Of a DNA stretch of 64,000 bases, positions 13,801-24,744 are shown in pieces (position 1 is the stretch's first letter; every line of letters begins with the position of its first letter). The DNA lies in contig NC_092676.1 in NCBI RefSeq assembly GCF_964355755.1, positions 21,000,288 to 21,064,287 on the forward strand. The letters run 5' to 3'. Origin of the DNA: Antedon mediterranea. Its lineage: Eukaryota; Echinodermata; Crinoidea; Comatulida; Antedonidae. The translations under genes were made by a program, and so were the position numbers. Below the pieces are notes generated by a model. That model did not search any database. It had not been told where the DNA came from and saw only the letters and a list, made by a program, of their open reading frames with translations.

Positions 13801-16800
13801 CGACAAACAGATAAAAATGTGTTGAAAGCAATTACTACTGTAGTTGCTTACAATGTGAATAATTACTTCACCTGCTCTTTGTAACAAATAATTCACTTAG
13901 TAATTGATAGCTAAATTGATTTTCTCTTAGATGTATACCTACAAAAATCCACAGTAGCAAAACTGTTACTGTATGATATGTTTTATAGATTATATTTTAC
14001 CAAGAAGTTCCCACTTTGGCCCATGGTTCCTTCTCAAGGGCTGTCAAGTATTTAGTTAACAGTTGGTGGATTTTTATTCTAAAAAACCTGTCCATATATA
14101 AAGTTAATTATAATGTATTATAATTATAAATGGTCGAAGGAAATTATAAATGGATAGTATAATGTTATGTATGTGATTGTGAGATTACCAAGAAGTTCCC
14201 ACTTCTGTGTTGTGCCTTTGGCCCATGGTTTCCTCTTGAGCTGTCAAATTTTTAGTTAACAGTGGGTGCATTTTTATTCTAAATAATCTGTCCATATACA
14301 GTTACCATATTAAATGTATTATATTATAAAGGGATAGTATAATGATTTGTATACTTAGATTATTACATTATCAACCATAGTCAATACTTCTATTGACTAT
14401 GTATCAACTAAACATTAGTATGCATAATGTCCAACATAGTTTCACTGCATTAAACTTAATATAACCTGACCTGAATCATTATCAACTTACTTGTTATGCA
14501 GTGCATGTGACCAGAGTCATTATCAATCAACTCACGCAAACCAATGCATATCTATGCTGCACTATATAGTGATCGACACTATTGTCATGGATTTTTTTTG
14601 TGCTTGCCAATCCACAATTGTGCCTGTTTTGAATCTATTGCTCAGATCTCAAAATGAAAGGTTAATTGTGAATATAAATTCATGTACACTTTTTACCCAT
14701 TTGATTTTGTGACATATGGCTGGCAATCTGAATTTTAATATTGGATTGTCACCTCTTTCATCATAGACCGTACCTACCTTTATAAGTACTCAATTTCATA
14801 CAAAATTTGAATATATTATTGTTGAGACAATTCTTTTTCATGCATTTCATTTAATTTTATTTGTTGTTATTTTCATAGGAGAAAGTTGGTGTCCATCCAT
14901 TAATGTTTATCACTCCATGGTTTATGTGCCTGTATACATCATTACCATGTTGGGACACAGTGCTATCAATATGGGATCATCTTATAATGCAAGGTACAGT
15001 AATTCTTACTGTTTTTCACATATGTCTCTGTATCTCTATCACAACTATTCTTCACTTGTCTATGTTGTACCAGTGTTTATTTTGTGTAATTGTACCTGTA
15101 TAAAACCAAGGCAATCTAACAACAGGATGCTGAGCTCCAGAGATCAAAGACTTTATCTGAGGCTGCGAAACGATCATTCTACACCCTTAGCAGACACTGC
15201 TCGAAGAATGTACATACTGTTGGTATTTGTCGCAGCCAGACATAAGATCAAAGGATTGTTACTATTTCTTATCTTGGCAAGTTGAGCTCAGTGTGCTATT
15301 GTTAGACTGCCTTGATAAACCAAGATAGACCATTATACTATAATGGTCACCTCTAAGCATTTCACATTTCCAGTCACTTGACAGGTACTGTAAAAGAATA
15401 AAGAAAATTCATATTTTATTTTATTTTAATTTATTCGGTTTCAAAATAAGATTACACAGGACAATAGGTAGAGTAGTATGGCATTATATACATTGCACCA
15501 GAACTGTTTCATTTTTCATGAGGGGTGTCTATGTGGAATAATTCTGTAGTAAACGAACATTCAGATTAATTCAAATAACTTATACTTTTATGTGTTTAGG
15601 AGTTACAGTTATTTTTCGAGTTGGCCTCGCATTGTTGGAAATCATTGAAGATAAAATTATGTCCACCACAGATATGTCACTGATCTTGCCTTCCCTACTT
15701 CATGTGCCAGTGGCTTAGTGAGTACCTATACATATTTTTCATGCTTTAAAAATTAGTTTGGTATAAACTACTTTTCTGTATATTGCTGTGTTTTTTCTAC
15801 TAGGAGACCGAAGACCTGTTTACACTAAGCATGATAAAAAATGATACATTTTTTATTGACGTTTGTTATCATTCTAGTATAAACAGGCTTTTAGAAGACC
15901 GCAAACTGTTTATCATGGATGTGGCTGAGTTTAAAGAAAGTTATTGCTTTAAACTTGCTCTAGTAAAATTGAAATTTTAATAAACCATACAAAGGAATCA
16001 TGAATCCATTTTATAATTAGAATTCAAATCAAGTAGTGGTTGTATTTTTTACAGTGCAAAGTCAGATAGCTTATTACCAGTACTCTGGGAGACGACAGTC
16101 CATCGGTGGGAGATTGACAGCATACAAGCTATTGTTGATGAAGAGATTGAGAAAGCGAAACAAGGTAAGAGGTAAACTAGTTCAAGAAGGGTTAATAGTG
16201 GTTGCAAAACCAGTAGAAACTATATTGGCCTAAATTACATACAGGTTTGAAAGTGCACATTAACAAAATCTTCAGGATCCTAAAACCCTGTCTACACTAT
16301 CAAACAGCAAAATGTGATGTGCCCATATATGCACATGCTGATGTCATATCACTACCATATTTGGGCATATCACTACCATATTTAGGCACATCACACACAA
16401 CACAATGATATTTCCAATGAAGCCGCAATTATTGCCAGACATTGCTTAATGTGCACTACACTATTATTGTAACCACAGCTACGTTTGTAAATTTGTATTT
16501 TACTACGGATCGCACCGGTCATATATCTATCCTGTACAAGTCTTGTACAGTCAACTCTCCCAATACCGGACACCTTTGGGCCGGCCAAATAAGTCTGGTT
16601 TTCGGAATGTGTTTTTAATGGTAAAAATAAATTTGGGACCTTTTGGTCCTCAAAAAAAGTCTGGTATTGGGAGAGTTTCTGGTTTTCAGAGAGTCCGGTA
16701 TTGGGAGAGTTGACTGTACCTCTTTGATCATATACTATATTTAATTGTTTATATTGACAATGTTTTTGCACTTTTTGATTTGCATTTCAAATGCTACACA

Positions 16801-19800
16801 CTTGTACTACACTATTACAATATTCATTCATTTTTTTTAATTCATGAGCAAAATGTGCATTTTGTTTTGCTTGTTTTATTCAGCATGGTTTTGCAATGCT
16901 TTTGTGTGTGTTTATGCAATTTACCAATATTAAAAAGTTTTTTCCAACTTTACAATTAATAACAATTAGGGTTTTCCTATAATTTAATATAGTTACTTAT
17001 ATTATATGGATTTAGAGACTTTAGATAATAATAATAGTTAAAATGAAAAACATACATATAATAATCAACTTTGTCTGGATAGACCAACTACACAGAAAAT
17101 ATATTCAGTTCTATATGGCTAATAGAAAACATAATGAAAATGTCAGAAGTCGCAATATGAAGGATGATATCCAATTAAGTGTAATGTACAGTCAGAATCT
17201 TACCAATCTAGGTTAACCATAACCCATTTAATACACAGGAAAAACAATATTAAAAACATAAAAAAAAAAAAATGTTCACAAATAGTAGATAATTCAGTTT
17301 TATTTTTACGGAATATTATAAAATATTGTTTATGTTGTTTTTTATTTCTGAACTCAAATCAATTTTAGTTTTAAATATTTCTAATTTTTTATTTATTGTT
17401 TTTGCTCTATGTTAGTAGATGTTATGATTGTTTGTTTTCTTTACTCTTTTTACCCTTTCTTTTAAATTTTCCTCCTTGTTGCTAAGATTAAGAACACATT
17501 TAGGAATGTACTTTAGAGACACAGACATCTTGTGAATGTTGCTTGAGTATTTCAATTTCTATCACCTTCTTGTACTGTGCTTTTTCTTGAAAGAAATTGT
17601 ATGTTTTTTAAGAATATAGATTTATTGAATTGGTGGAGGAAAGCTTCCTTGTCAAAAATGATTCTATTGCAGAGCCCGTTTTAGTATTAGTCCAGTAGAA
17701 TACATATTAGTTAAATTACTACTATCAATTTGTTATACTAAGTTGGACACTTAGTGAAATGTGTCTTTCTTTCCATTGCCTCGATGTAGCCTCTATGTGT
17801 GTGAAGGCCTTAAAACGATGGCGAAGAGGAGGCAGATTGCAACAACTGGCCCTGGAGCCTAACTTTTTTCATGGCGATCTGGCAGCTCTCTCCTCCAATG
17901 CTGTCGCTGGTAACTGTTGCATACAGTAACTCACGGCAACACTTCTTCTCTGTTGTAAATGTTCTCTCAGAAAAAATTACTGAAATATACGTGTTTACCA
18001 TTGTAATCTAGTATTATAATCTCAGTACTACAAAACCATATTTTTTCCTTTGTGATCAGTAATCCATATTACTAATATGTGTTTAGGTGGTGTTCAGGCA
18101 GGTTTAATTACTATGGAGAAATTTAAATTACTTTTGTGTGTTTTTTTACAGTAAGTTCCCTAATTCCAAATTTAAAACATGTGCCATTAACTAATGGTTG
18201 TTTTAGCATATGCCATTTTTCTCAGCAAATAAATCTTTATACCTGCAGGAGAAAATTCCAGTTTATAAACCAGTTATAAATTTCTAATCAAATCCATTTG
18301 AAATTAACTGGTTTTACTGTAATTTGGTTATTGTAGTAACTGGTTTACTGGTATAAACTGGTTAAATATTCCAATTGATTATCATTAGTGTAAAACCAGT
18401 TTAAAGCATGTCATTTGGTTACTAATATTCAGAGGTGTCTGGAACTGGGAATTTTCTTTATTAACTAAAGTAGACACTAGAGTACATTTTACAAAGTTCT
18501 TATTTCCTAGAATATTAGAAAATTGAATAAAAAAACATATATATTTTGTAGAAAGTAGAATATCATGAATCAAATTCAGTTTGCAGTTGGAAATATTTAA
18601 CACAATTAAAATGTACTTATGTATTATATATTTATAGGAATTTAATTATATTTATCTAAATAGGCTATTTATTATTATGAACTTCACTTAAAATTTAAAG
18701 TTTATTTATTTTTATGGTATCATATATCTTATTTTTATTGCTATAACTATACTATATTACGACTAAACAATATATTAATATATTACCTACATTGTAAACA
18801 AATTATGTGTTAGATAATTAGTACAATACTAGAATACGATGCTATAGAGAGGTTGGCATCAGTTCCCACAAATCGTGGGCAAGTAGAATTAATGTAGCAT
18901 CAGTTTTCACATGCTGAGGGCAAGTAGAGATTAAATTTCCATAATCACTAGTAGTTTCATAGATAACAAAAATATATAAAACATTGTATATCTAAGATTG
19001 AAAAAGGTCACCCCAAACATCATTTTAAGTCAACCCTTCTGGTAAACACTTAGATTGTAAACTTGGGTGAGGAGGCAGTGGGGTGTAAGGGGAAGGGGAG
19101 TGGATGTAAGGGGAGAGTGAATCTTTGTAAATAAAAATGCTAAAATAATGTTCAATCATTTGCATTTTATTTTGACAAATATAAAATGTTTTAAGATTAT
19201 AAATCAAGGAAAATAAATACTACCTGCATACACAAGTAAAACAAAAATATTTATTTTTTCATTGTTCCCTCACATATAATTTTCATAATTGATAAGGAGC
19301 TTACATGTAACGTATATAACCTTGCTCCTTCAGTTTGTACCTTCTGACTCCCCTCTTCTTAATCTCTGTCTACAGTATCAAACTTTATGTGATGTGCCCA
19401 TATATGGACATGAGGAGTCATATCACTACCATATTTAAGCATATCACTACCATATTTGGGCACATAAAACTTTTTTGTCAAACTAGTTTGATAGTGTAGA
19501 CAGGGCTTTAGATTAGTCATGTCATGCGAAATACTATACCCATAATGCATCATGCACTATTTAAGACCATAATTACCATTAACATATCTTCGCATCATAT
19601 CATACCCATACATTCATATCATTTCCCATAATGCATCATGCGATATCCACTGGCATGGCTTGTTTCATAATTTATTGAACTATTTTTCAAAAAGCAATTT
19701 TATTTATTCTTATGAAATTACTAACAATTTGCATGATGGGCACTTGCAAAGAGCACAAATTGTATCACCATTACTAACCCTCAACACTTGGCACTTTGAT

Positions 19801-22406
19801 GCTTGCATTGACATCAAACATGGAATATTATCTGTCGGTGTGTGTGTCTGATACAGGTCGCAAGAGAGCTCTGATGGCAGATGAATATGAGCAAAAATCA
19901 AAGAGGCACAAGACAAACGCAGCAGAAGGTTAGTGTGGTTTTTGATTCAGTCAGATTACATCTTAAAGATATATTCTTCCCTTAAAAAAAACACAAAAAA
20001 AAAACTGGACAGACAATGGGATTCTGGTTTAACAGTTATCTCCAAAAAAAACCCCCAAAATTGTAATTCACAACAATGCACCAAAATTCTTTCCTACAAT
20101 TTTGAAAACTGGACTTTCCAGTAAACCACAATTTGGCTTGGTATTGTGCAATTGTAGGTTGCACTGTTACTGATCTTAATACTATTGAATTATACTACTG
20201 TGTATTTGCCTTTAAGGTTCATTGTTCAAGAGAATCGTCAACATCTTTACCCCTGCTAGTCAAAGACAGCAAGGACCATCATTGGGCAATAAATCACAAG
20301 TAGTAGCAACTAAAAAGAGAAAAGAGCGCCATCGCAAGTACCCAGGACATGTGGTCACCAGACAACAGACTAACCAAAAAGAACAGGACGAAGTTTCATC
20401 CACCGAGAGACGTTTAAGTTCCGTCTCGATCTCGCCACCACCGAAAGAGAATGACGAGACGACAAATCCTTTGGCGTTTCAGAGCAAAGATATAACAATG
20501 AAAGCAAGTATTTAGATACCTTTTATCCCCTGTAATAAAATGTCAATTCAGTTACAATTCATTATGTGAACTTTTGCTGTAAACCTCACTTTTACTTTGA
20601 AGACAAAGCTAATTTATGTCATTACTTATTTCTATACTACTGTATATACTTAGGCTCCATATGACACCAGGTATAGAGGACGGAATACAGGAAAAAACAA
20701 CAGTGGAAATTCCAAAGCTTTACACACAGGGTAGGTGAGATTATTATACCCTTTTCATACCTGCAAAAAGTTAAACAAAGCAACATCTTGCATAGTTAAA
20801 ACAATTTTCTGGAAAAACAAGGGACCCCTGTGAAATCTCGAGAGAATTACCAGAAAATTCAAGAAAAACACTGATGAGAGACCTGTTTTTGTTTCGAGAA
20901 GTCCTGAGTTAAGATAAGATAACTTTTATTGATCCTCAAAATGGAAATTCATTGCTCGTCATAATAACAAAGAAAACACAATAAAAACAAATATAGCATA
21001 AAACCATTCATATAAAAACATCTAAAAAAATACAAGATAATATTATCTTCTTGACTTCCTGTTGTATGTACTGGATGATACCGGAGGGAGTTGTTCCTGC
21101 GAGCACGGTGCCCTGTTGTGAAACTGACCAATAATCATAGTAATCTAATAGCACTAAAAACTATGTTTTCTCCCGAGATTTCTCATGGTTCATGTATGAT
21201 CAAACCTGGTTATAACTTGTTAAAAGTTATAACAATATATGCAGGTGTGAAAAGGGTATTAGAGGCATATCACATGCTAACTTTCTCTTGTTCTTGTTAT
21301 TTAACTCCTGCTAAATTTCCAACAAAAACAGTAAGGTTTGAACATACACAGTTTAGTAAACCTTATTATTATACTCAATTCTTATTAGATTCAAAGTTTA
21401 TTATTTATATTTTATTTTTCTTGAATACTAACTACTTCAGTAGGGATGTAACCTTAAGTCCAAAGTCAACAAGAAGATGTTCCAAAGGCTTCCAATTTGA
21501 TGGCGTACGTCGTAGTCCAAGAATCAGCAGTACAGACTATAGATCTAGGCTGGAGAAAAAGACCCTAGAAAACTGGAAGAATCCATTTAACACGCCCTCC
21601 AACAGAAAGCTGATAAGCAGGTAAAAAATAGAGACTCCTGGAGAGCAAACAGGGGAATCCCATAAAAAAATAATATGTATAGAATAATATTCCTACCTGT
21701 ACACTAGCCCAACTTGCTTATGACTGACTGATTTTCTAAACTAATGCTAAAACCATGCCCAAAATTATGGAACGCCTCCTCTGCCTTCAATTTTGTCGAT
21801 AGGTGGCGGTATAAATTACACAATATTTGACTGCATGACGATTGGTGTGTACTGCATGACGATTGGTGTGTACTGAATGACGATTGGTGTGTACTGCATG
21901 ACGATTGGTGTGTACTGCATGACGTTTGGTGTGTACTGCATGACGATTGGTGTGTACTGCATGACGATTGGTATGTACTGCATGACGATTGGTGTGTACT
22001 GCATGACGATTGGTGTGTGCCGAAAAATGCTAAAAACACATGAGGCCTCCAGCATTGGAGGGCCACTTGGGGTTCCTAAGCCAGGGGCCTCAGACCTCTG
22101 CGTTAATTGCACCACTGATTGTAATATTTCATAATTACTTTCTTTGTAGCTCAGCAAAGGTGCAACATGCTTTCAAGATGTTTCATACACCAACACCATT
22201 GAGAAATAACCAGGTACTGTAGATACATCAGTTTGTAGTTACAAACACCATATTAGCATACTTATAGTCTGCCATTTGTGTAAAATGATTAACATTGTTT
22301 GTTTTCTTACAAGCAGGGACGTTGTCTGCAGCCCAGTCCGTTCTTTTCCAGTCCAGAGATTGAAATGAGTACAATAGATACACCAAGACAACCTCAAGAT
22401 CCATGA
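7842..22406 (+). CDS. TBC-domain Rab GTPase-activating protein, 857 residues
   Basis: Fifteen coding exons, all phases matching, 2574 nt: 7842-8629, 9254-9446, 10622-10781, 11476-11601, 11931-12054, 12699-12768, 14879-14993, 15600-15717, 16055-16164, 19857-19928, 20217-20503, 20654-20730, 21441-21620, 22150-22213, 22317-22406. The ATG has a good context (CCAAAATGG). Residues 1-260 are acidic with ETDE-type repeats and end in YDEYGF, a motif that often precedes TBC domains. The TBC domain spans roughly 295-540: RRGIPHHLRGKLW, the arginine-finger motif I-x-x-D-x-x-R (ISVDVDR, about 375-382), the glutamine finger YCQG (about 422), ITPWFMCLYTS and the IWD box. Both catalytic fingers are present, so GAP activity on a membrane-traffic Rab is expected. 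The tail has two basic nuclear-signal-like clusters (GRKRALMADEYEQKSKRHK; KKRKERHRK) and low-complexity sequence. Intron 11 uses a GC donor (GCAAGT). The subfamily was not resolved. Confidence 0.88.
9947..10239 (-). mobile_element. tRNA-derived SINE
   Basis: On the minus strand the head looks like a tRNA with a long variable arm (Ser/Leu type): an A box at TGGCCGAGCGG (about 10218-10230) and a B box at GGGTTCGAGGC (about 10164-10175). A GTGCACTTTAAAGAACCTAG-containing body follows, ending near 9947. It lies in intron 2 of the TBC gene, antisense to it. The tRNA-like region lacks a proper acceptor stem, so it is a retroposon rather than a tRNA gene. Confidence 0.7.
11209..11396. mobile_element. 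Foldback MITE with AAGGCCAGTTTACACAGAC ends
   Basis: The inverted ends are AAGGCCAGTTTACACAGAC and GTCTGTGTAAATTGGCCTT, with one mismatch. The interior has GGTAACAATAA against TTATTACCGTTAC-type pairing. It lies in intron 3 of the TBC gene. A rearranged relative is at 29340-29555. Confidence 0.7.
13998..14340. repeat. Tandem duplication, period about 185 bp
   Basis: The block TACCAAGAAGTTCCCACTT, then TTGGCCCATGGTT, TTAGTTAACAGT and CTGTCCATATA, occurs from 13998 and again from about 14184 with small indels. It lies in intron 6 of the TBC gene. No coding potential is visible. Confidence 0.65.
15105..15322. mobile_element. Foldback MITE, same family as 2831-3025
   Basis: Termini ACCAAGGCAATCTAACAACA and, inverted, TGTTAGACTGCCTTG, each followed inward by a GAGCTC-type box (GAGCTCC; GAGCTCAG). 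The interior also folds (ATCAAAGACTTT / AAGATCAAAGG; GCTGCGA / TCGCAGC). It is intronic in the TBC gene. The plus-strand reading frame through it is incidental. Confidence 0.65.
15805..15900. mobile_element. Very short foldback element
   Basis: AGACCTGTTTACACTAA at the left and AGTATAAACAGGCTTTT at the right are inverted, around AT-rich sequence with ATGATAAAAAATG and TTGTTATCATT. At about 95 bp it is probably a minimal MITE. Confidence 0.5.
16285..16400. mobile_element. MITE of the TCTACACTATCAAAC family, right end lost
   Basis: It starts CCCTGTCTACACTATCAAAC and contains the family core (GTGCCCATATATG, ATATCACTACCATATTTGGG). The inverted right terminus is missing. Fuller copies are at 19361-19514 and 22490-22630. 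Confidence 0.6.
16548..16716. mobile_element. Pogo/Tigger-like MITE
   Basis: It begins CAGTCAACTCTCCCAATACC, ends with the inverse complement GGTATTGGGAGAGTTGACTG, and is flanked by TA on both sides (16546-16547, 16717-16718). CAGT ends with a TA duplication fit the pogo branch of Tc1/mariner. There is no transposase. It lies in intron 9 of the TBC gene. Confidence 0.75.
19361..19514. mobile_element. MITE of the TCTACACTATCAAAC family
   Basis: The left end is CTCTGTCTACAGTATCAAAC and the right end is its inverse, GTTTGATAGTGTAGACAG. The core is GTGCCCATATATGGACATG with two ATATCACTACCATATTT units. It is intronic in the TBC gene. Confidence 0.7.
21831..22019 (+). repeat. Minisatellite, nine 21-bp units
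   Basis: The unit CTGCATGACGATTGGTGTGT plus A is repeated about nine times with single-base variants. Because 21 is a multiple of three, long spurious reading frames run through it on both strands. It lies in intron 13 of the TBC gene and is not part of the coding sequence. Confidence 0.85.
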
Positions 22407-22489
22407 ATTGACAACTTTGACCAGGCTGAGGCTTAAGTAGCCCTAGGCCTACTAGTGATTGCTTTGTGTGCAAGAGTATTTATTATATA

Positions 22490-22630
22490 AAGCTCTGTCT
22501 ACACCATCAAACTTTATGTGACAAAAAATGTAATGTGCCCATATATGGACGTTATGGTGTCATATCACTACCATATTTGGGCACATCACACTTGTTGTCA
22601 AACTAGTTTGATAGTGTAGACAGAACTTAA
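22490..22630. mobile_element. MITE of the TCTACACTATCAAAC family, most complete copy
   Basis: Ends AGCTCTGTCTACACCATCAA and, inverted, AGTTTGATAGTGTAGACAGA. The core is GTGCCCATATATGGACG, TCATATCACTACCATATTTG and GGGCACATCACA. It lies about 85 bp after the TBC stop codon, so it may sit within the 3' UTR. Confidence 0.75.
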
Positions 22631-24744
22631 GATGTCTGTTTGATGCCTTCATTTTGATGTGATAAATAACACTTTGGTTTGTAGAACAATTAGTACTTAC
22701 TAAAAATAAACTAAATGGCTGTGGTGAATCCATAGTAATTGATATTATATACATATTCAATAAGGTGATGAATATTTATCACCATCATTGATGAATATTC
22801 ATTATAATGATGAATATTCATTAAGATGATGATACATATCATGGTAATGATCACTGCAATTGTAATATAATTTTAACAGTACTTTACTAAATTTTATATA
22901 GAGATAAATGAAAAGGTTTATGCAAAATGGACACAGAGGAACCGTTGTAAGAATAAATTAAGTAGGCCTTCTGCAATAAAAGGTTTAAACAGTAATAAAC
23001 TGCTCTTGGTACCAATAGACCTTTCCCATTTGGTTCTAAAGAAAAGGTAGATACGCAATTAAAGTAGTGCAGATACAGTGGTACTAAGGTTTTACATTTC
23101 CATATAGGTGAATAAATACAATATTATGAATTAGGCAATGTTTTGAATGCAGCAGAATTGGAAAGTTTTATTTTGTATACGGATCGTTACTGTTCTTGCT
23201 TCTAAAGAGGGCAGTTATACATTGAAATATATTTTGGGTATTTTGTGAAGATGGTAGGAACCAATCAAATCAAAGTTTAATCTAGATCAGGAGAAACCAC
23301 AAGCATATTTCGGTAGTACTTTGTCAGTACTATACTAATGTCCATTGCATTGATTCACTATACTTCAGTTTGTTGATTCCTAACCAAACAGATTTCAATG
23401 ACATTTTTAGGATTTGGATTGTATAAGGTAACTTTTTTTTGTAGTCACATAGTGTGCCATGTACAGTAGTTTAATACAATTGCTGTGCGTGTAGTATGTC
23501 GTTATTACTTAATAAATATGAATTACAGTATGTCATATTGCTTTTGAAATATCTGAAAATCATACATACATTTTAAAAAACAACTCGAGAGTCATCCAGT
23601 TAATCTGCTTTGGTGGACTTGACAATTGGCAAAGCTGTAAATTGTTAACAAAAAATTAAGAAGAAAACAAATTATTGCCTACAATTATGTCGCGCTTTTG
23701 GTTGTTTTAATTAGAAACAAATACGCATTTTTGTTAGTACGATAATTAAATAAAATCTGAAAAACTATTTTATATTTAAAACTTTATAATTTTGATATAA
23801 TTGTGATGAGAGACTGAATTTTGATGTAGCGCCCTCTATTATTGTATCTGCCTCTTTTTAATGGTGGACACACATTCGTGAATTCAGGTAGAAATATCCT
23901 TACAATAAAATCAATCAACATCCGTGTTTGTAGCACCACTTTTGTCGAATAAATTGTTTATTTCATGTTATTATGTGTTGTGTTACGTTTTAGATTTAAA
24001 ATAATCACAATATTTTGTCTAAAAACATTTTTTTCGGCAGTAGATTGTCCGCAATTATTTTTTTCTTGGGAGGCCGAATGTGCGTTGTGTACGTACGTTC
24101 AGCTGACTGACTAAAAAAGAAGCCTAGCTAGGCCTGGCCTAGGCTGGTAGTTGAAATATTCTGTTTAAAACAAACCTATCTTTTCCGTTGATTCATTTTC
24201 TTTTCCTATGTGACTTTGTTATCGTACCGATAAGGCTAGAGCAGGCCTAGCTAGGCCCCCAGTAGTAATGCCCAAGTCAAGTGCGACTGTTGCTGCGGGG
24301 GATTTCCGTTGAGAATGGCGTGCTGGACACGGGCGATCCTAGGCCTAGCTTACATGGAGGCCTACTAGACTTAAAAAAGGATAGACTAGTAGATTTGGCC
24401 CATATGTTCTAATTAGGCTAGGCCTAGTCTTCTGTTTTAATCAGCCTAGTCTTCTGTTTTAATCCGCCTAGGCTTAGTACTGTAACAGTGTAGTACTATT
24501 ATTGTATTAATATAACTAGGCCCTAGCTATAGTAGAAGTCAGGTTTGTAAAGTTGTACAGTACATCTTTTACTATACTACTGGCCTAGCTAGCTAGGCCC
24601 AAGGGTAGGTAGCCCTACAATTTTCTAATATAGCCTAGTAAACACTACATAGGTGTAGTAAAATTGTAAATGAGGAAATAAATTTACTAAAACTGGCACA
24701 ATTGATTGACATCTTTTTTCTTAACCTACCTTTCTTTTTTTAGG
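22631..24744. other. TBC 3' flank and RPS10 5' flank
   Basis: No protein-coding exon seen. GATGAATATTCATTA-type repeats lie at 22765-22845. AATAAA-type signals occur near 22974 and 23509. A pyrimidine-rich stretch around 24180-24215 (TCATTTTCTTTTCCT) could hold the 5'-TOP start of RPS10. The acceptor at 24743 implies a non-coding first exon upstream, whose donor I could not fix. Confidence 0.4.
24120..24620. repeat. Dense AGGCCT/CTAG palindrome cluster
   Basis: Many overlapping CTAGGCCTAG, GCTAGGCC and TAGGCCTA palindromes are packed within 500 bp, just upstream of the RPS10 coding exons and probably within its first intron. A comparable cluster sits at 56735-57060 in the first intron of the oxidoreductase gene. 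Confidence 0.5.

Noticed and set aside
15001-15285. Plus-strand frame of 122 codons partly overlapping TBC exon 7
   Set aside because: Frame differs from the TBC frame and passes through a foldback MITE.
16391-16771. Minus-strand frame of 126 codons
   Set aside because: It runs through a pogo-type MITE and has no family features.
18235-18385. Inverted AACCAGTT/AACTGGTT motifs suggesting a foldback element
   Set aside because: Inverted segments are short and dispersed; termini could not be defined.
21091-21440. Upstream part of a 177-codon plus-strand frame
   Set aside because: Only the last 60 codons are the TBC exon 13; the upstream part is intron preceding the CAGTAG acceptor.
21704-22157. 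Cys/Ser/Thr-repeat proteins on both strands
   Set aside because: Artefact of the 21-bp intronic minisatellite of the TBC gene.
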